Notes under the pieces: generated by a model
The model's database searches: none
What the model was told of the DNA's origin: nothing
The model's input: only the letters and a program-made list of their open reading frames with translations
Part shown: piece after piece, positions 1-7,952 of the stretch
Layout: the number at the start of each line of letters is the position of its first letter
Numbering within the stretch: the first letter of the stretch is position 1
Made by a program: the position numbers and the translations under genes
Source: Prevotella sp. E15-22
GTDB lineage: Bacteria > Bacteroidota > Bacteroidia > Bacteroidales > Bacteroidaceae
Assembly: GCF_023204875.1 (NCBI RefSeq)
Contig: NZ_CP096247.1
Coordinates: forward strand, 2,480,001-2,544,000
Length of the DNA: 64,000 nucleotides
Reading direction: 5' to 3'

Positions 1-300
1 GACCCCACGGCTGTTTCGTATGCCATTGATCAGTGAGAGAGTACGTTTTGCCGAGAAAAGATAAAACACCATAACAGTGGACAGCATCACTCCATATTCT
101 CCTGGCTTCATCCAGTAACAGACGAAGTGGAAAAGGATGAGTGTCAGCAGCAGAATCTTGCCATAGAACAGTCGGCAATGGGTACTGTAGGACATCCGCT
201 GATAGAACTGTATCATCCGACGCGACGGGTTCTTGTAAAGGAACCAAGGTGCAAGGATTATCACGGAGATAAGCACCAGATGGATCATTGAGAATATCAT
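1..300 (-). CDS. Membrane protein, partial (runs off the window)
   Basis: An open frame runs from an ATG at 298-300 to the window edge with no stop, giving about 100 N-terminal residues. It begins with a hydrophobic stretch (MIFSMIHLVLISVIILAPWF), then a basic segment, and has two further hydrophobic stretches near residues 47-62 and 72-82, so it is probably a multi-pass inner-membrane protein. It is the last visible gene of a minus-strand series that starts with the lipoprotein at 1152-2213, and it begins 25 bp after the preceding stop. A second ATG lies four codons in. I do not recognise the family. It is too short for the usual gene tracks because the stop lies outside the window. Confidence 0.6.
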   Translation of the reverse strand, partial: MIFSMIHLVLISVIILAPWFLYKNPSRRMIQFYQRMSYSTHCRLFYGKILLLTLILFHFVCYWMKPGEYGVMLSTVMVFYLFSAKRTLSLINGIRNSRGV

Positions 301-325
301 ACTTACACGTTTTTAGAGTTAAACA

Positions 326-688
326 TTAAATTCCGTATTCATCGAGTGTGAGTTTTACTTTGCCGTAAGTGGCATCGAGAATGAGACGTTCCACATCCTG
401 ATAGTTCATTTGCCCAGTGGTTAGCCGTTCCCAAAAGGCTGCATCTTGGGCCTTTATCTTTCTGGCAGATTTCTCCAGCACGACTTCTGGTATTATCCAT
501 TTCTGATTTTTTTTGTAGCCATTTCGTGCTTCTATGACCTGAAGGTTCATGGAGCAACTGTAGCATACAGAAATAGTGCCGTCGTGCGGTATGAGATATG
601 GAGTCTGTTTCGGACTGAGTTCTGCGTTTATCCATGTCCTTCGTTCATTGATGATGTCTGCTATTCGTTTGATTAAAGCAAGCTCCAT
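326..688 (-). CDS. Hypothetical protein, 120 aa
   Basis: This is a soluble-looking protein with no signal peptide or membrane segment. It has a CxxC-like pair (CYSC, around residues 42-45) in the middle and a helical C-terminal half. It starts at an ATG 3 bp after the stop of the 692-1138 gene, so translational coupling in one operon is likely. I do not recognise a family. The tight spacing, lack of frame breaks and consistent direction support a real gene of the mobile element. Confidence 0.6.
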   Translation of the reverse strand: MELALIKRIADIINERRTWINAELSPKQTPYLIPHDGTISVCYSCSMNLQVIEARNGYKKNQKWIIPEVVLEKSARKIKAQDAAFWERLTTGQMNYQDVERLILDATYGKVKLTLDEYGI

Positions 689-691
689 ACA

Positions 692-1138
692 TTAGCAGAA
701 CTCTACCAACAGGTCTTCTTTCGGAACCTTGTGAACGAACTTTCCTCGATTCTCATGGCGGTCAAGGTCTTCCATGAGGTCTGTACACATGGCATCCAAG
801 GAATCGTACACTGTGACTGTCAGAGTCTCGACCTTACCAGAAGCATTCGTACTGGCATGTATCTTGAACATGTGGCCGAACTGTGTATCTGAGTAAGCAC
901 AGCACTGGTGTCCGAAATCAGTATGAGCAGACGGGATGAAATGATAGAGGATGGTAAGTTCCATCTGATCCTCGAATTTGTCCATTACATCTTCTAGGTC
1001 GTACTGGTGAGACAAAGCGTAGGAAATTGTGGCACTCTCTTCGTCGATGTCTGTTTCTGCGATGCTTACGCTATCGAAGAGTTCTGGCAAAATGGCTGGC
1101 GCAAGCATCTTGAATTGTTCGATTTCTTCTTGTATCAT
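692..1138 (-). CDS. Hypothetical acidic protein, 148 aa
   Basis: A small acidic cytoplasmic-type protein without membrane segments. Its N-terminal third is helical and rich in Glu and Asp, and the centre carries His/Cys residues (DFGHQCCAYS). It starts 13 bp after the stop of the lipoprotein gene upstream and ends 3 bp before the next start, so it is the second gene of the minus-strand operon. I recognise no catalytic motif. Its function is unknown. Confidence 0.6.
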   Translation of the reverse strand: MIQEEIEQFKMLAPAILPELFDSVSIAETDIDEESATISYALSHQYDLEDVMDKFEDQMELTILYHFIPSAHTDFGHQCCAYSDTQFGHMFKIHASTNASGKVETLTVTVYDSLDAMCTDLMEDLDRHENRGKFVHKVPKEDLLVEFC

Positions 1139-1151
1139 AGTGATGTCTTGA

Positions 1152-2213
1152 TTAGAGTCCTGAAATGTAAAGTTTGAGAATGAGGTTGCTCATTTCTGAA
1201 AGTTTCCTGTGATTCTTGCCGAGCTTGTGAGTCTGTTCCATACGTTGAATCTCGTCAGCGTATGAGAGCAGCGTCCTCTCCTGTTCCAGGGTGAGCATAG
1301 CCATTCCAAAGGAATCTATGGCTATGTAAGGCTGAATGAGCATCCAGTAATAAGCTTCCTGCTGCTTGTCGGTAAGCTTGTCTCTGCGCTTGATGCTTTC
1401 AATACAAGATTGGGTGTTCTGCACCAAACGTCGGTTCGTGCGCATAGACATATATACCATAACATCCTTGGCATCAAGTTCTCCATCAGTCGCATATCCA
1501 TAGACAGACTTACATAATTGTTCTGTACCTTTGGTAATATCAGCAAGAGATATATCACTATATTCATTGATATGGGTAAGGAAGGTACGGAATAATCTGT
1601 CTTCAGTACGGATGACTGATTTCAGATCGTTGAGCATCTTAAACTCGATATCGTTTATGCCGGAAAAGAATTTTCTGTATAAGACAAGCGTCTGTCCTTT
1701 GTCTGCTTTGAAAACTTCAAGGCTGTCAAGAGAGGCATAAAACGCTTTGGCTGAGTTAAAAGTGGTTTTGATGTCCTCCTCATTATTATATTGTGAGGTG
1801 GACTTCTTGACTCTGAGAACGTCTTTGAGTGTTCTGTCTTGTCCAACGGCAAGTCTGAACATCTCAGTTCTGATAGAGTCATGTAAACTATAGAACTCTG
1901 AAGACAGATAAGTGTGTGCATAGAATGCTGAATCCTTACTGATGTAAGTATAAACACTATCGCGCAACTCACACCAGTTGCTGATAGTGGCAACAAAATC
2001 ATCTGAAGACAGAGATTCCTTTTTCTGTAGTTCAGACAAGTAAACATGATAACTGGTAAGAGCATCTTTACTTGAATCGAAATGATACTTCGACTTGTCA
2101 GTGGCACATGATGCCATACAAAGGATGGCAATTATAGTGGCAGAAATAGCCAATATAATGCGAGTATGATTACACTTTGTTTCCTTTGCTTTCTTTTGGT
2201 TGACTTTCAACAT
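1152..2213 (-). CDS. Lipoprotein of unknown function, 353 aa
   Basis: I place the start at the ATG at 2211-2213, because a longer frame to 2294 would begin inside the promoter box at 2292-2299. The protein opens with basic residues, a hydrophobic segment (IILAISATIIAILCMASC) and a lipobox-type Cys, so it should be a lipid-anchored envelope protein. The remainder is helical and charged and has no recognised catalytic motif. It heads a minus-strand series of at least four genes. A second ATG at 2237 is also possible. Lipoproteins of this kind are common in Bacteroidota integrative elements, but I cannot name the family. Confidence 0.65.
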   Translation of the reverse strand: MLKVNQKKAKETKCNHTRIILAISATIIAILCMASCATDKSKYHFDSSKDALTSYHVYLSELQKKESLSSDDFVATISNWCELRDSVYTYISKDSAFYAHTYLSSEFYSLHDSIRTEMFRLAVGQDRTLKDVLRVKKSTSQYNNEEDIKTTFNSAKAFYASLDSLEVFKADKGQTLVLYRKFFSGINDIEFKMLNDLKSVIRTEDRLFRTFLTHINEYSDISLADITKGTEQLCKSVYGYATDGELDAKDVMVYMSMRTNRRLVQNTQSCIESIKRRDKLTDKQQEAYYWMLIQPYIAIDSFGMAMLTLEQERTLLSYADEIQRMEQTHKLGKNHRKLSEMSNLILKLYISGL

Positions 2214-2291
2214 TGAGTAAAGCTTTAAAGTATTCATGTAACAATTTGGTTTAGTGCTATACATATACTGATAATTGTTTGAAATCCGCTG

Positions 2292-2299
2292 CAAAGGTA
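2292..2299 (-). promoter_or_regulatory. -7 box (TACCTTTG) of the lipoprotein operon
   Basis: On the minus strand the sequence reads TACCTTTGCAGC, matching the Bacteroidota TAnnTTTG box. It lies about 80 bp before the chosen ATG and faces away from the promoter at 2468. Confidence 0.65.
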
Positions 2300-2355
2300 A
2301 GTATAATAATCGAAATAGCGAGCAGTATGATTGTAACTTTAAGTATTGTTATAAA

Positions 2356-2448
2356 TGATACTTGAAGTTTGAAATAATCATACTCGAAAGCAAATAGACA
2401 GTCGAGTATCAAGTATTAAAAATGCACAAATATCATTTGAGTATGATT
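2356..2448. promoter_or_regulatory. Cluster of four TYGAGTATSA-like sites between divergent promoters
   Basis: Four related sites lie within about 90 bp: TGATACTTGA near 2357, AATCATACTCGA at 2376-2387, TCGAGTATCAAG near 2402 and TTGAGTATGATT at 2437-2448. The first two are inverted relative to the last two. A looser copy (GCAGTATGATT) is at 2322-2332, and another (GAGTATGATT at 2162-2171) lies in the lipoprotein gene. The arrangement suggests an operator region for the divergent promoters, possibly bound by the HTH protein encoded at 2531. Confidence 0.5.
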
Positions 2449-2467
2449 ATTATTGGAAATAAAAGTG

Positions 2468-2475
2468 TATCTTTG
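2468..2475 (+). promoter_or_regulatory. -7 box (TATCTTTG) for the recombinase-like gene
   Basis: TATCTTTGCATC matches the Bacteroidota -7 consensus and has an upstream TTG-containing element near 2452. It supports the ATG at 2531 rather than the longer frame opening at 2453, which would start before the promoter. Confidence 0.6.
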
Positions 2476-2530
2476 CATCATAAAACAGGTAAAAACGCAA
2501 GTTTCACCCACTAACAAACTGAAAACAAAT

Positions 2531-3175
2531 ATGGCAAAGGTAGGTTATATCTTTCTGGCAGAGGCATACGAATCCGTCGAGTCTGATAAGGCTTGGATGG
2601 AGAAATTCGGTTGCGTGAAAATTGTCGAAGAGAATGCCGAGGATGAGAAGTTGCGTCCAGAGTGGAAAGCCCTTCTTATGAGTCTTGAACGAGGTGATGA
2701 ACTGGTATTGAGCAAATTCAGCAATGCGTTGCGTGGTACCAGAGAACTTTCTTACTTCCTCGAACTATGCCGTATCAAGGTGATACGCATTATCTCCATT
2801 CACGATAAGGTTGACTCAAAGGATGAAGTATTCCCTGCATTGAAGACATCAGACTTCCTCGACATGATTGGTTCCCTCCCTGCAGAAGTTGCCACACTTC
2901 GTAAGGCATCTACCCATATCATGCGTTTGCGTACTGCCAAAACCAAGACAAAATCAACTAAATCCCGTCAGGAACGAGAGGCTACGATTGTAAACATGTA
3001 CAATGGAGGCCATGCTATTGACGATATTTGGGCTGTCAGCGGTTTCAAGAGCAGAAGTTCCATATTCAGGATTCTGCGCAAATATGGCATAACACTAAAT
3101 CGAGGCCCTCATTCTGGCCCAATCAAGAAATGGAACGAAAGGAAGAACCCGATTATCAAAGAAGATAAACAATGA
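2531..3175 (+). CDS. Serine-recombinase-like DNA-binding protein lacking the catalytic serine
   Basis: The 214-residue protein has the layout of a small resolvase/invertase: an N-terminal alpha/beta domain (residues 1-120, starting AKVGYIFLAEAYES where active resolvases read Y-x-R-V-S) and a C-terminal helix-turn-helix near residues 155-195 (GHAIDDIWAVSGFKSRSSIF). The residues expected to be the catalytic Ser and Arg are not visible in the first motif, so I infer a DNA-binding protein that has probably lost recombination. The start is the ATG at 2531, about 55 bp after the promoter. The gene overlaps the following nitroreductase gene by 4 bp (ATGA). It may control its own promoter region, where repeated sites occur. 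Confidence 0.7.
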   Translation: MAKVGYIFLAEAYESVESDKAWMEKFGCVKIVEENAEDEKLRPEWKALLMSLERGDELVLSKFSNALRGTRELSYFLELCRIKVIRIISIHDKVDSKDEVFPALKTSDFLDMIGSLPAEVATLRKASTHIMRLRTAKTKTKSTKSRQEREATIVNMYNGGHAIDDIWAVSGFKSRSSIFRILRKYGITLNRGPHSGPIKKWNERKNPIIKEDKQ

Positions 3176-3858
3176 CACTACAAGAAGCTATTGAAGCCCG
3201 GCATAGTGTAAGGGCATACAAAAACGAGCCTTTGGCAGATGATGTAGTAAAGGCATTGGAAGAGCAGATTGCCGTTCTGAATCGTGAAGGCAAGCTGCAT
3301 ATGCAGTTGATCCTTAACGAGCCAAAGGCATTCCAAGGAACTATGGCCAAATATGGGAAGTTCCGTAATGCCAACAACTATATTGTCATGGCAGGAAAGA
3401 AAGCCGAAGATCTTGATGAACGCATAGGCTACTATGGCGAGCATCTGGTGTTGTTGGCTCAAACACTTGGATTGAACACTTGTTGGGTAGGTCTCTCCTA
3501 CTCGAAGGTGCCAGGAACGTATGTTCTTGCCGACGGTGAGAAGATTGCCTGTTACATCGCCATCGGTTACGGCGAGACACAGGGTGTCGGTCATAAGATC
3601 AAGACAGTCGAGCAAGTGAGCAATGCCAGTGACATCACTCCGTCATGGTTCAAGAAGGGAGTTGAAGCCGCTTTGCTTGCCCCAACTGCCGTGAACCAGC
3701 AAAAGTATTCGTTTGAATATGCTGGCATGAGCAACAATCGCCATAAGGTACATGCCAAGAAAGGATTCTCCATAATTGGTTATACCCAGATGGATTTAGG
3801 CATTGCCAAATATCATTTCGAGCTTGGTGCTGGCATAGAAAACGTCGTATGGGTATGA
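3172..3858 (+). CDS. Nitroreductase-family FMN oxidoreductase
   Basis: The 228-residue product begins with the family's N-terminal signature (EAIEARHSVRAYKNEPL), whose Arg-His-Ser-Val-Arg segment normally contacts FMN phosphate. It continues with a central segment (LGLNTCWVGL) and a C-terminal part (GVEAALLAPTAVNQQ) typical of the TM1586-like branch of the nitroreductases. Such enzymes use NAD(P)H to reduce nitro compounds, quinones or flavins. The substrate here is unknown. Its ATG overlaps the TGA of the recombinase-like gene, so the two are co-translated, which is an odd partnership. Confidence 0.8.
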   Translation: MTLQEAIEARHSVRAYKNEPLADDVVKALEEQIAVLNREGKLHMQLILNEPKAFQGTMAKYGKFRNANNYIVMAGKKAEDLDERIGYYGEHLVLLAQTLGLNTCWVGLSYSKVPGTYVLADGEKIACYIAIGYGETQGVGHKIKTVEQVSNASDITPSWFKKGVEAALLAPTAVNQQKYSFEYAGMSNNRHKVHAKKGFSIIGYTQMDLGIAKYHFELGAGIENVVWV

Positions 3859-4065
3859 AGAATATTTTATATCTTCATCTCGTACCCATTTAACACAAAC
3901 CTTAGTGTAGCACGAATTTTCTTGTGGCTATCTGTATATGGTTATGTTCGATTTAACAGTGCATTTACAGAATGCTACACATAATCTTAAATATCAAGAT
4001 TATTGAAAAAACAAATAATTTATAAATTCTTCGTACTTAAACACGATTATTTCAAATAAAAACCA

Positions 4066-4073
4066 TACCTTTG
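4066..4073 (+). promoter_or_regulatory. -7 box (TACCTTTG) for the S41 peptidase gene
   Basis: TACCTTTGCAT lies 23 bp before the ATG at 4097, in an AT-rich 238-bp gap after the nitroreductase gene. I see no other feature in that gap. Confidence 0.6.
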
Positions 4074-4096
4074 CATAAAATTACCCCGAAACAAAT

Positions 4097-5527
4097 ATGA
4101 AGTTAATTATTTTACCCTTTATTGTTATTCTAACAACCTCTACTACCAATGCACAATCCCTCACCAAGCAGCAGATGCTGGAGGACTACGACCAGCTGTA
4201 CACGACGCTGACCACGAAGGTGCCGCACTTCGCCGTGCGCAAGCGAGTGACGGGCATCGACATCCCCAAGGAGCTGCGGCGCATACGGCACGACATCGAC
4301 ACCGTGACCTGCGACGGCGGCTTCTACGACGTCATCTTCCGCGCCCTCGCCGCCTGCAATGACCAGCACATCAGCCCCAACCAGACCCGTGACTCCGTAG
4401 CCATGGCCCACACGAAAGAGGCTTACCAGAAGTACTTCCGCTATGGCGGTTCCAAGGCTAATAAAGTCTATTACATTGACGGCAAATACTTGACGCGCGG
4501 CTTCCAGAACAAGGACACGGAGGTCATCCCGTTCTTCTCCGAACTGACACATGTGAACGGCATCCCTGTCGATAAGTATGTGGCCAAGTACAACCGCCTC
4601 GTGAGCGACGCCACCCGCTGGGACTTCAAGCACAAGAAGGCCTGGGCAAGCAGCCTCTTCGACCCGCGCATTATCTACAAGACCGACAAGTTCACATGGA
4701 CGGTCATCATCGACGGCAAGCCGAAGACCATCGACATGACGCAGGTCGGCTACATCTTCACCCGCGACATTTTCGACGACTTTAATTTCAAGGCCGACTA
4801 CTTCCAGCGCGATTCTACCCTCTACATCCGCATCCCCCGAATGAACATCGGTCAAGCCGAATGGCTGGAGAATGAGATAGCCAGCCATAAGGGCAAGCCC
4901 CTCAACCGCGTCATCATCGACGTGCGCGACAATGGCGGCGGCAACGACATGACATGGCGGTGCGTCCTCTCGGCCATCATCGACCGCCCCCTGCACTGGA
5001 GCATCCGACAGGCCGTAAAAGACATCAGCGTACTCGGCGACGACTACACCGACCCCCGCGAAATCAAGGTCTATGGCGACCGCCTCACCGCCTTTCTCGA
5101 CGAGGACAGCGAGACAACCTTGCAGCCCAGCGACCGCACCATCGGCTATGGCGGCAAAATCTACGTCATGACCAACGAAAGCATCTTCTCCTCCACCTCC
5201 GCCTTCATCTCCGTCTGCCAGCGCTCCGACCGCCTCGTCACCGTAGGCCAGCCCTCCGGCTATTTCGTCGGCATCGGCGGCACCCCGTGGGGCGACATCC
5301 TACGCCACTCGCGCATCTCCTACCGCTATCCCGTCACGCTGGAGATTACCGACGCCGATGCCGCCAATCCCGAGACCTACTACAAAGACCAAGTGGAGAT
5401 AGAAGTCTGGCCAACCATCGAGGACTTGCGCATCCAAGCCTACTACAACAAAGGCCAGCACACCGAGGACTTCCTCTACAACCACGACTGGGTGTTCCGC
5501 AGGATATTGGAGGAAACGAAGAAGTAA
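4097..5527 (+). CDS. Secreted S41-family (tail-specific protease-like) peptidase
   Basis: The 476-residue protein starts with a short signal peptide (MKLIILPFIVILTTSTTNAQ) and continues with a domain seen in Bacteroidota S41 peptidases. The substrate-binding strand VRDNGGG is at residues 276-282, and the nucleophile region NESIFSSTSAF at about 360-370 holds the candidate catalytic Ser365 or Ser366. S41 peptidases act on periplasmic or surface proteins. No PDZ domain is obvious. The body of the gene is far richer in G and C than its neighbours while its first 60 bp are AT-rich, which suggests a separate origin. It stands alone on the plus strand, with a decayed gene downstream. Confidence 0.8.
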   Translation: MKLIILPFIVILTTSTTNAQSLTKQQMLEDYDQLYTTLTTKVPHFAVRKRVTGIDIPKELRRIRHDIDTVTCDGGFYDVIFRALAACNDQHISPNQTRDSVAMAHTKEAYQKYFRYGGSKANKVYYIDGKYLTRGFQNKDTEVIPFFSELTHVNGIPVDKYVAKYNRLVSDATRWDFKHKKAWASSLFDPRIIYKTDKFTWTVIIDGKPKTIDMTQVGYIFTRDIFDDFNFKADYFQRDSTLYIRIPRMNIGQAEWLENEIASHKGKPLNRVIIDVRDNGGGNDMTWRCVLSAIIDRPLHWSIRQAVKDISVLGDDYTDPREIKVYGDRLTAFLDEDSETTLQPSDRTIGYGGKIYVMTNESIFSSTSAFISVCQRSDRLVTVGQPSGYFVGIGGTPWGDILRHSRISYRYPVTLEITDADAANPETYYKDQVEIEVWPTIEDLRIQAYYNKGQHTEDFLYNHDWVFRRILEETKK

Positions 5528-5742
5528 TATAAGCACTACGTTAATTTTATAATACAAACTTTACCTTTATTATTAGGGAATGTCCAACGGCGTTTTTTCA
5601 CAAAACGTTATAGTGGTTGTTGGAGTTTGAACCTGCAAAGGATGTTTCATAAACTCGTTCCAAATATGCTATTGGTTCATTGGCAAAGACTGTCAAAGAG
5701 GTTTCAGCCAATGAATACGCATTTGACACAAATCTAAAAGAT

Positions 5743-6044
5743 AACAAGGAAAAGGCTATGTCCAGCAGATACTTACTCAGCTGATAGAGCACTATAAAGG
5801 ACAGACTTGTGTCCTGGACATGGAGAGTCCGACACAAGTCTGCAAAAACAGCAACCTGCGGAAACGTCGCCAGCAATTCTATCTCCGCAACGGCTTTAGG
5901 GACACAAATGTATATCGCACATACAACGGCATCACCATGACTATTATGATGATGGGCGAAGGTATGTTCACAATGAAGGATTGGGACGACATCATCCACG
6001 AACTGCAACAGTTCTGGTGGCCTGATGACATCAAGGAAATATAG
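5743..6044 (+). pseudogene. Remnant of a GNAT-type acetyltransferase
   Basis: The frame from about 5743 to 6044 reads an acetyltransferase C-terminal half, including the motif RRQQFYLRNGF (acetyl-CoA fold, 'FYxxNGF') and a following strand region. No start codon or N-terminal acetyl-CoA loop is found, and a TAA interrupts the frame just upstream. Similar fragments appear in another frame upstream (from about 5630), so a frameshift or deletion is likely. I regard it as a decayed gene. The rest of 5528-6271 contains nothing else I can support. Confidence 0.5.
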
Positions 6045-6271
6045 CGTATCGTCTGCTGACGCTATCTGTCACGTCTATAGTCGTTCCGACTATCTCCGCT
6101 CCACCATGCTCTGAGCACGACAAAAAGGACACGGAAGACTATGACGATGATAATAATGCTTTCAATATCACTCATAAATCATTGAATTTTATTCGACCTT
6201 TTCTCGCCATACCAAAGCTCAAATAAGTTTGGCTCCGGTCATATGGCTTAACGAAAAGGGGCATTTAGATT

Positions 6272-6784
6272 TCAAAACACATTCACTATAGGGATGTTCT
6301 GAGCCTTTGCCTTACGAATGGTGTAGAACGTTCCACCTTTCTCTCGACCATCATAATATCCTATAAGCTTAGAGGAGTTGTTCACCATGAACTCATCCCT
6401 GTCCAAGAAACACCTTGGATAATAACTCTCACTGAGCACAATCACTTCGTCAGCAACCTCCAGCAACCTGTCATATCGCTTTCGGTCATAAAAACTGAAA
6501 CGACTGGCTTGACCCTTAAAGGGAATTGCAGCTATCAATGTGATGTCGGGATAGCTACGTTTCAGTGAAACAATCGCTTCTGCCGCCATCATATCAAACC
6601 CAATGGCAAAGCCGGATATGAAATTTCGGATGCCATGCCCATAAGCATCAAGCACAGCATTTGAAAGCCGCTTTTTGACGTGTTCCCTCTGTGCAGCATC
6701 GACAAAGCGATGCCCCGTAAAGGCGGCTGTTGCCGCCCTGCTAAATTTTCTTTGTTCCATATAATCATCAATAAGTTGGTACAT
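6272..6784 (-). CDS. SLOG-superfamily (DUF1273-like) nucleotide-binding protein
   Basis: The protein (about 170 aa) carries AAFTGHRF near its N-terminus and GFAIGFDMMAAE in the middle, the two glycine-rich loops of the DUF1273/YpsA-type SLOG fold, a Rossmann-like domain linked to nucleotide or nucleotide-ligand binding. It has no signal peptide. Three ATGs are possible (6817, 6784, 6760). The first overlaps the preceding gene by 50 bp and the last starts 7 bp after its stop. I chose the middle one. Overlap with the phosphoribosyltransferase gene implies coupled expression and a joint task in nucleotide metabolism or signalling, which is inference. Confidence 0.7.
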   Translation of the reverse strand: MYQLIDDYMEQRKFSRAATAAFTGHRFVDAAQREHVKKRLSNAVLDAYGHGIRNFISGFAIGFDMMAAEAIVSLKRSYPDITLIAAIPFKGQASRFSFYDRKRYDRLLEVADEVIVLSESYYPRCFLDRDEFMVNNSSKLIGYYDGREKGGTFYTIRKAKAQNIPIVNVF

Positions 6785-7352
6785 ATCTATATGAAGTCTT
6801 TCCGAGGAAGATGCCATTGGTCACATGTGCTCCGACTCTCTCCAACTGCGCTGCATAGGCACAGAAAGATGTTCCCGTAGTAACCACATCATCCCATACA
6901 CACACTATCTTGTTGCGAAAGAAACTTGCATCAACCTCTATGGTGTTGCTTTCTTCAAGTCGCTTGGCTCTGACCTCTTTCTTTATCTTGGTTCCATGAA
7001 CGGCAGACCGCTCTCCAGACACCTTGACATGAGAAAAGCCATCGATGGCACCCGACAACTGACATACGAGTGCGGAAAAAGCCTTGTTCCGTTCCTCGTT
7101 GCGCTCTTGGCTGCTGGCAGGGACGCATGAGAAAACCACCTTTCCAATCTTGCGCCCGAACTTCTTTACAAGTTCCTTTGCCACGAACTGAGCCACTTGC
7201 GGCTGGTTGCATCCGTCCTTGAAATCAAAGATGGTCTGCCTGTCGAACAAAGCATCTATGCCCACATTCTTGATGCGAGTTGGATAGTAACGGAGGAAAC
7301 TACTGAGTTCCTTGTCCTCTTGACCCTTGATGAAAACCTTGACCATGTTCAT
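6768..7352 (-). CDS. Phosphoribosyltransferase-like protein
   Basis: The roughly 194-residue protein contains VCVWDDVVTTGTS in its C-terminal third, the PRPP-binding motif of type I phosphoribosyltransferases (two acidic residues then TTGT). The N-terminal region has CVPAS, resembling the ComF-family arrangement. I start it at the ATG at 7350-7352; a second ATG is at 7346, and the upstream extension falls in the conserved leader. ComF-like proteins are often tied to DNA uptake or mobile-element genes, but the true substrate is unknown. The stop codon lies inside the SLOG gene start region. Confidence 0.65.
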   Translation of the reverse strand: MNMVKVFIKGQEDKELSSFLRYYPTRIKNVGIDALFDRQTIFDFKDGCNQPQVAQFVAKELVKKFGRKIGKVVFSCVPASSQERNEERNKAFSALVCQLSGAIDGFSHVKVSGERSAVHGTKIKKEVRAKRLEESNTIEVDASFFRNKIVCVWDDVVTTGTSFCAYAAQLERVGAHVTNGIFLGKTSYRYVPTY

Positions 7353-7707
7353 TGCCGTTTCGTTTTTTATTTCCCTTTCATTAAATCCTTTCGGACTGTG
7401 ACCAGGGAAGATTTTTTCTGCACCCAGAAGTGCGGGAGCGGCAATGAGGCAAGTCTGCCGTGAAGAATACACTTTTCAGCGAAAAGGAAGATTGTTCACG
7501 AAGCACGAATTGCTATTTGACGTGGACGCAATAACTTCGCAGAAAAAACTTTCCGCTGTCACTTGTCCGACATGGAGATAGGTGAAACCATCTGATGAAC
7601 TTCGGTTCATGTATAGTACAAGGGTATTGACCTGTCAAGGAGATTATAAAGGTCTGTTTCGCCCTTCGGATCCGTGAACTCGAAGGGCGAAGCCGCCAGA
7701 GAAGGCA
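7353..7707 (-). promoter_or_regulatory. Repeated leader module A upstream of the phosphoribosyltransferase gene
   Basis: No gene is visible here. The stretch matches module B (9270-9530) over about 200 bp. Both have an AGGGAAATAAAAA-type tract just before the ATG, a TTCCC run that could pair with it, and the 20-mer CTTTTCAGCGAAAAGGAAGA (7472-7491). A plus-strand TAACTTCGCAG (7532-7541) occupies the place where module B has a clear -7 box. A TATAAAGGT follows at 7645-7653. I infer a copied regulatory region. Confidence 0.55.
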
Positions 7708-7947
7708 TCATGCTTTTCTTTCTATCCGTTCGTTGAACTCATTGGCATAGAACACTCCCAAAAGGTATTGCTCCAGCTGCTCCAAAGGCAGATAGTCAGT
7801 GCATCTTGTCCCGAACTCTCCAGGAGAGGGAACTACATAGACAGCATACCTTGCCCCACAACGGGCATCGGCAGCACGGAGGATGGCTTTAGGGTTCATC
7901 TGGGTGACCCATTGCTCAATCATGGTTTTTCTCTGCTTGTTGGTCAT
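7708..7947 (-). CDS. Hypothetical protein, 79 aa
   Basis: A small basic-then-acidic protein with no signal or membrane segment (MTNKQRKTMIEQWVTQMNPK start). I use the ATG at 7945-7947. A TTG at 7956 would overlap the preceding stop. The region ARCGARYAVYVVPSPG may form a small beta domain. It follows the 7953-8255 gene directly and shares its direction, so the two form a unit. No family is recognised. Confidence 0.55.
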   Translation of the reverse strand: MTNKQRKTMIEQWVTQMNPKAILRAADARCGARYAVYVVPSPGEFGTRCTDYLPLEQLEQYLLGVFYANEFNERIERKA

Positions 7948-7952
7948 ATCGC

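Noticed and set aside
4130..4996. 288-residue open frame on the minus strand
   Set aside because: It is a by-product of the GC-rich S41 gene on the other strand and has no domain or start context.
5598..6008. 136-residue minus-strand open frame
   Set aside because: It mirrors the acetyltransferase remnant on the plus strand, which has the recognisable motif.
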